Below are positions 6,529-6,838 of a stretch of DNA of 6,838 nt, piece by piece (the stretch's first letter is position 1; the number at the start of each line of letters is the position of its first letter). The notes under the pieces were generated by a model. The model was not told the DNA's origin. It did no database searches and saw nothing but the letters and a program-made list of their open reading frames with translations. Location of the stretch: NCBI GenBank assembly GCA_018725205.1, contig QLUB01000095.1, forward strand, positions 1 through 6,838. The letters are read 5' to 3'. The translations under genes were made by a program, and so were the position numbers. Source of the stretch: a candidate division NPL-UPA2 bacterium. Its GTDB lineage: Bacteria > Bacillota > UBA994.

Positions 6529-6838
6529 ATGCGCATATCTAATGCCACTTTGCAGAACAATGTGATGCGCAACTTACAGCTGAGCCTGCGTGAACTGGAG
6601 CGGACGCAACGCCAAATGGCGTCCGGCCGCGCCATTAGCCAACCATCAGACAACCCGGTGGGGACAGCGAAGCTGTTGGGTGTAAATTCCGTGCTAGCGG
6701 AGAGCGCGCAGCTTCAGGCCAACGTGCGCGATGGGCTAGGGTGGCTTAACCTGACGGACACGATGTTAGGCGCAGTCGGCGAAGCATTCCACCGCGCGCG
6801 CGAACTCGCGTTAGCGGGAGCAAACGGCACGATGCCGG
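6529..6838 (+). CDS. flgL: Flagellar hook-filament junction protein FlgL (HAP3), N-terminal part (cut by right edge)
   Basis: FlgL forms the second junction ring, on which the filament assembles. Only the first 103 codons are inside the window, open to the edge. The opening M-R-I-S-N-A-T-L-Q-N-N-V is a typical FlgL/flagellin start. It is followed by L-x-x-T-Q-R-Q-M-A-S-G-R-A-I-S-Q-P-S-D-N-P (residues 28-47 region), the flagellin-like D0/D1 signature in which FlgL proteins carry S-D-N-P. The ATG is eight bases after GGGAGG (6515-6520), which lies in the last codons of flgK. The position after flgK and the divergence from true flagellins (no N-x-N-x-x-A start) favour FlgL over FliC. Confidence 0.93.
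   Translation, partial: MRISNATLQNNVMRNLQLSLRELERTQRQMASGRAISQPSDNPVGTAKLLGVNSVLAESAQLQANVRDGLGWLNLTDTMLGAVGEAFHRARELALAGANGTMP

Overview
The window is a chemotaxis and flagellar-assembly locus. It holds one divergent chemoreceptor gene (minus strand, cut by the left edge) and a compact plus-strand cluster in the order cheW, cheA, cheB, flgM, flgN, flgK, flgL, with flgL cut by the right edge. The contiguous order flgM-flgN-flgK-flgL, strong GGAGG-type ribosome binding sites, a TTG start and a SigD/FliA-like promoter point to a flagellated, Gram-positive-type bacterium of the Bacillota (Clostridia-like, moderate to fairly high GC by eye). That placement is inference; no marker here fixes the genus.

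Layout: positions 1-917 (minus) encode the N-terminal half of a methyl-accepting chemotaxis protein: TM1, an extracellular dCache-type sensor domain, TM2 and the first residues of HAMP. Positions 918-1097 are the only sizeable non-coding stretch (180 bases). It carries the divergent control region: a close match to a sigma-28 promoter reading right into cheW, and a weak sigma-A-like candidate reading left into the receptor. From 1098 to the right edge the genes overlap or are separated by only a few bases (cheW/cheA overlap 8, cheA/cheB overlap 4, cheB-flgM gap 11, flgM/flgN overlap 1 or 4, flgN-flgK gap 10, flgK-flgL gap 5). I saw no terminator between them, so they look like one transcription unit.

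How it works together: the receptor signals through the adaptor CheW to the histidine kinase CheA, which phosphorylates the response-regulator methylesterase CheB (and, known from the family, CheY, not present here). CheB resets receptor methylation. FlgM is the anti-sigma-28 factor, FlgN the export chaperone for the junction proteins, and FlgK and FlgL join hook to filament. Because the apparent promoter is of the sigma-28 type and flgM sits in the same unit, the arrangement implies a negative feedback loop on late flagellar and chemotaxis expression.

All genes look intact apart from the two cut by the window edges, and the key catalytic residues of CheA and CheB are present. I found no mobile element, CRISPR array, RNA gene or recognisably new system; the interest lies mainly in the regulatory layout.
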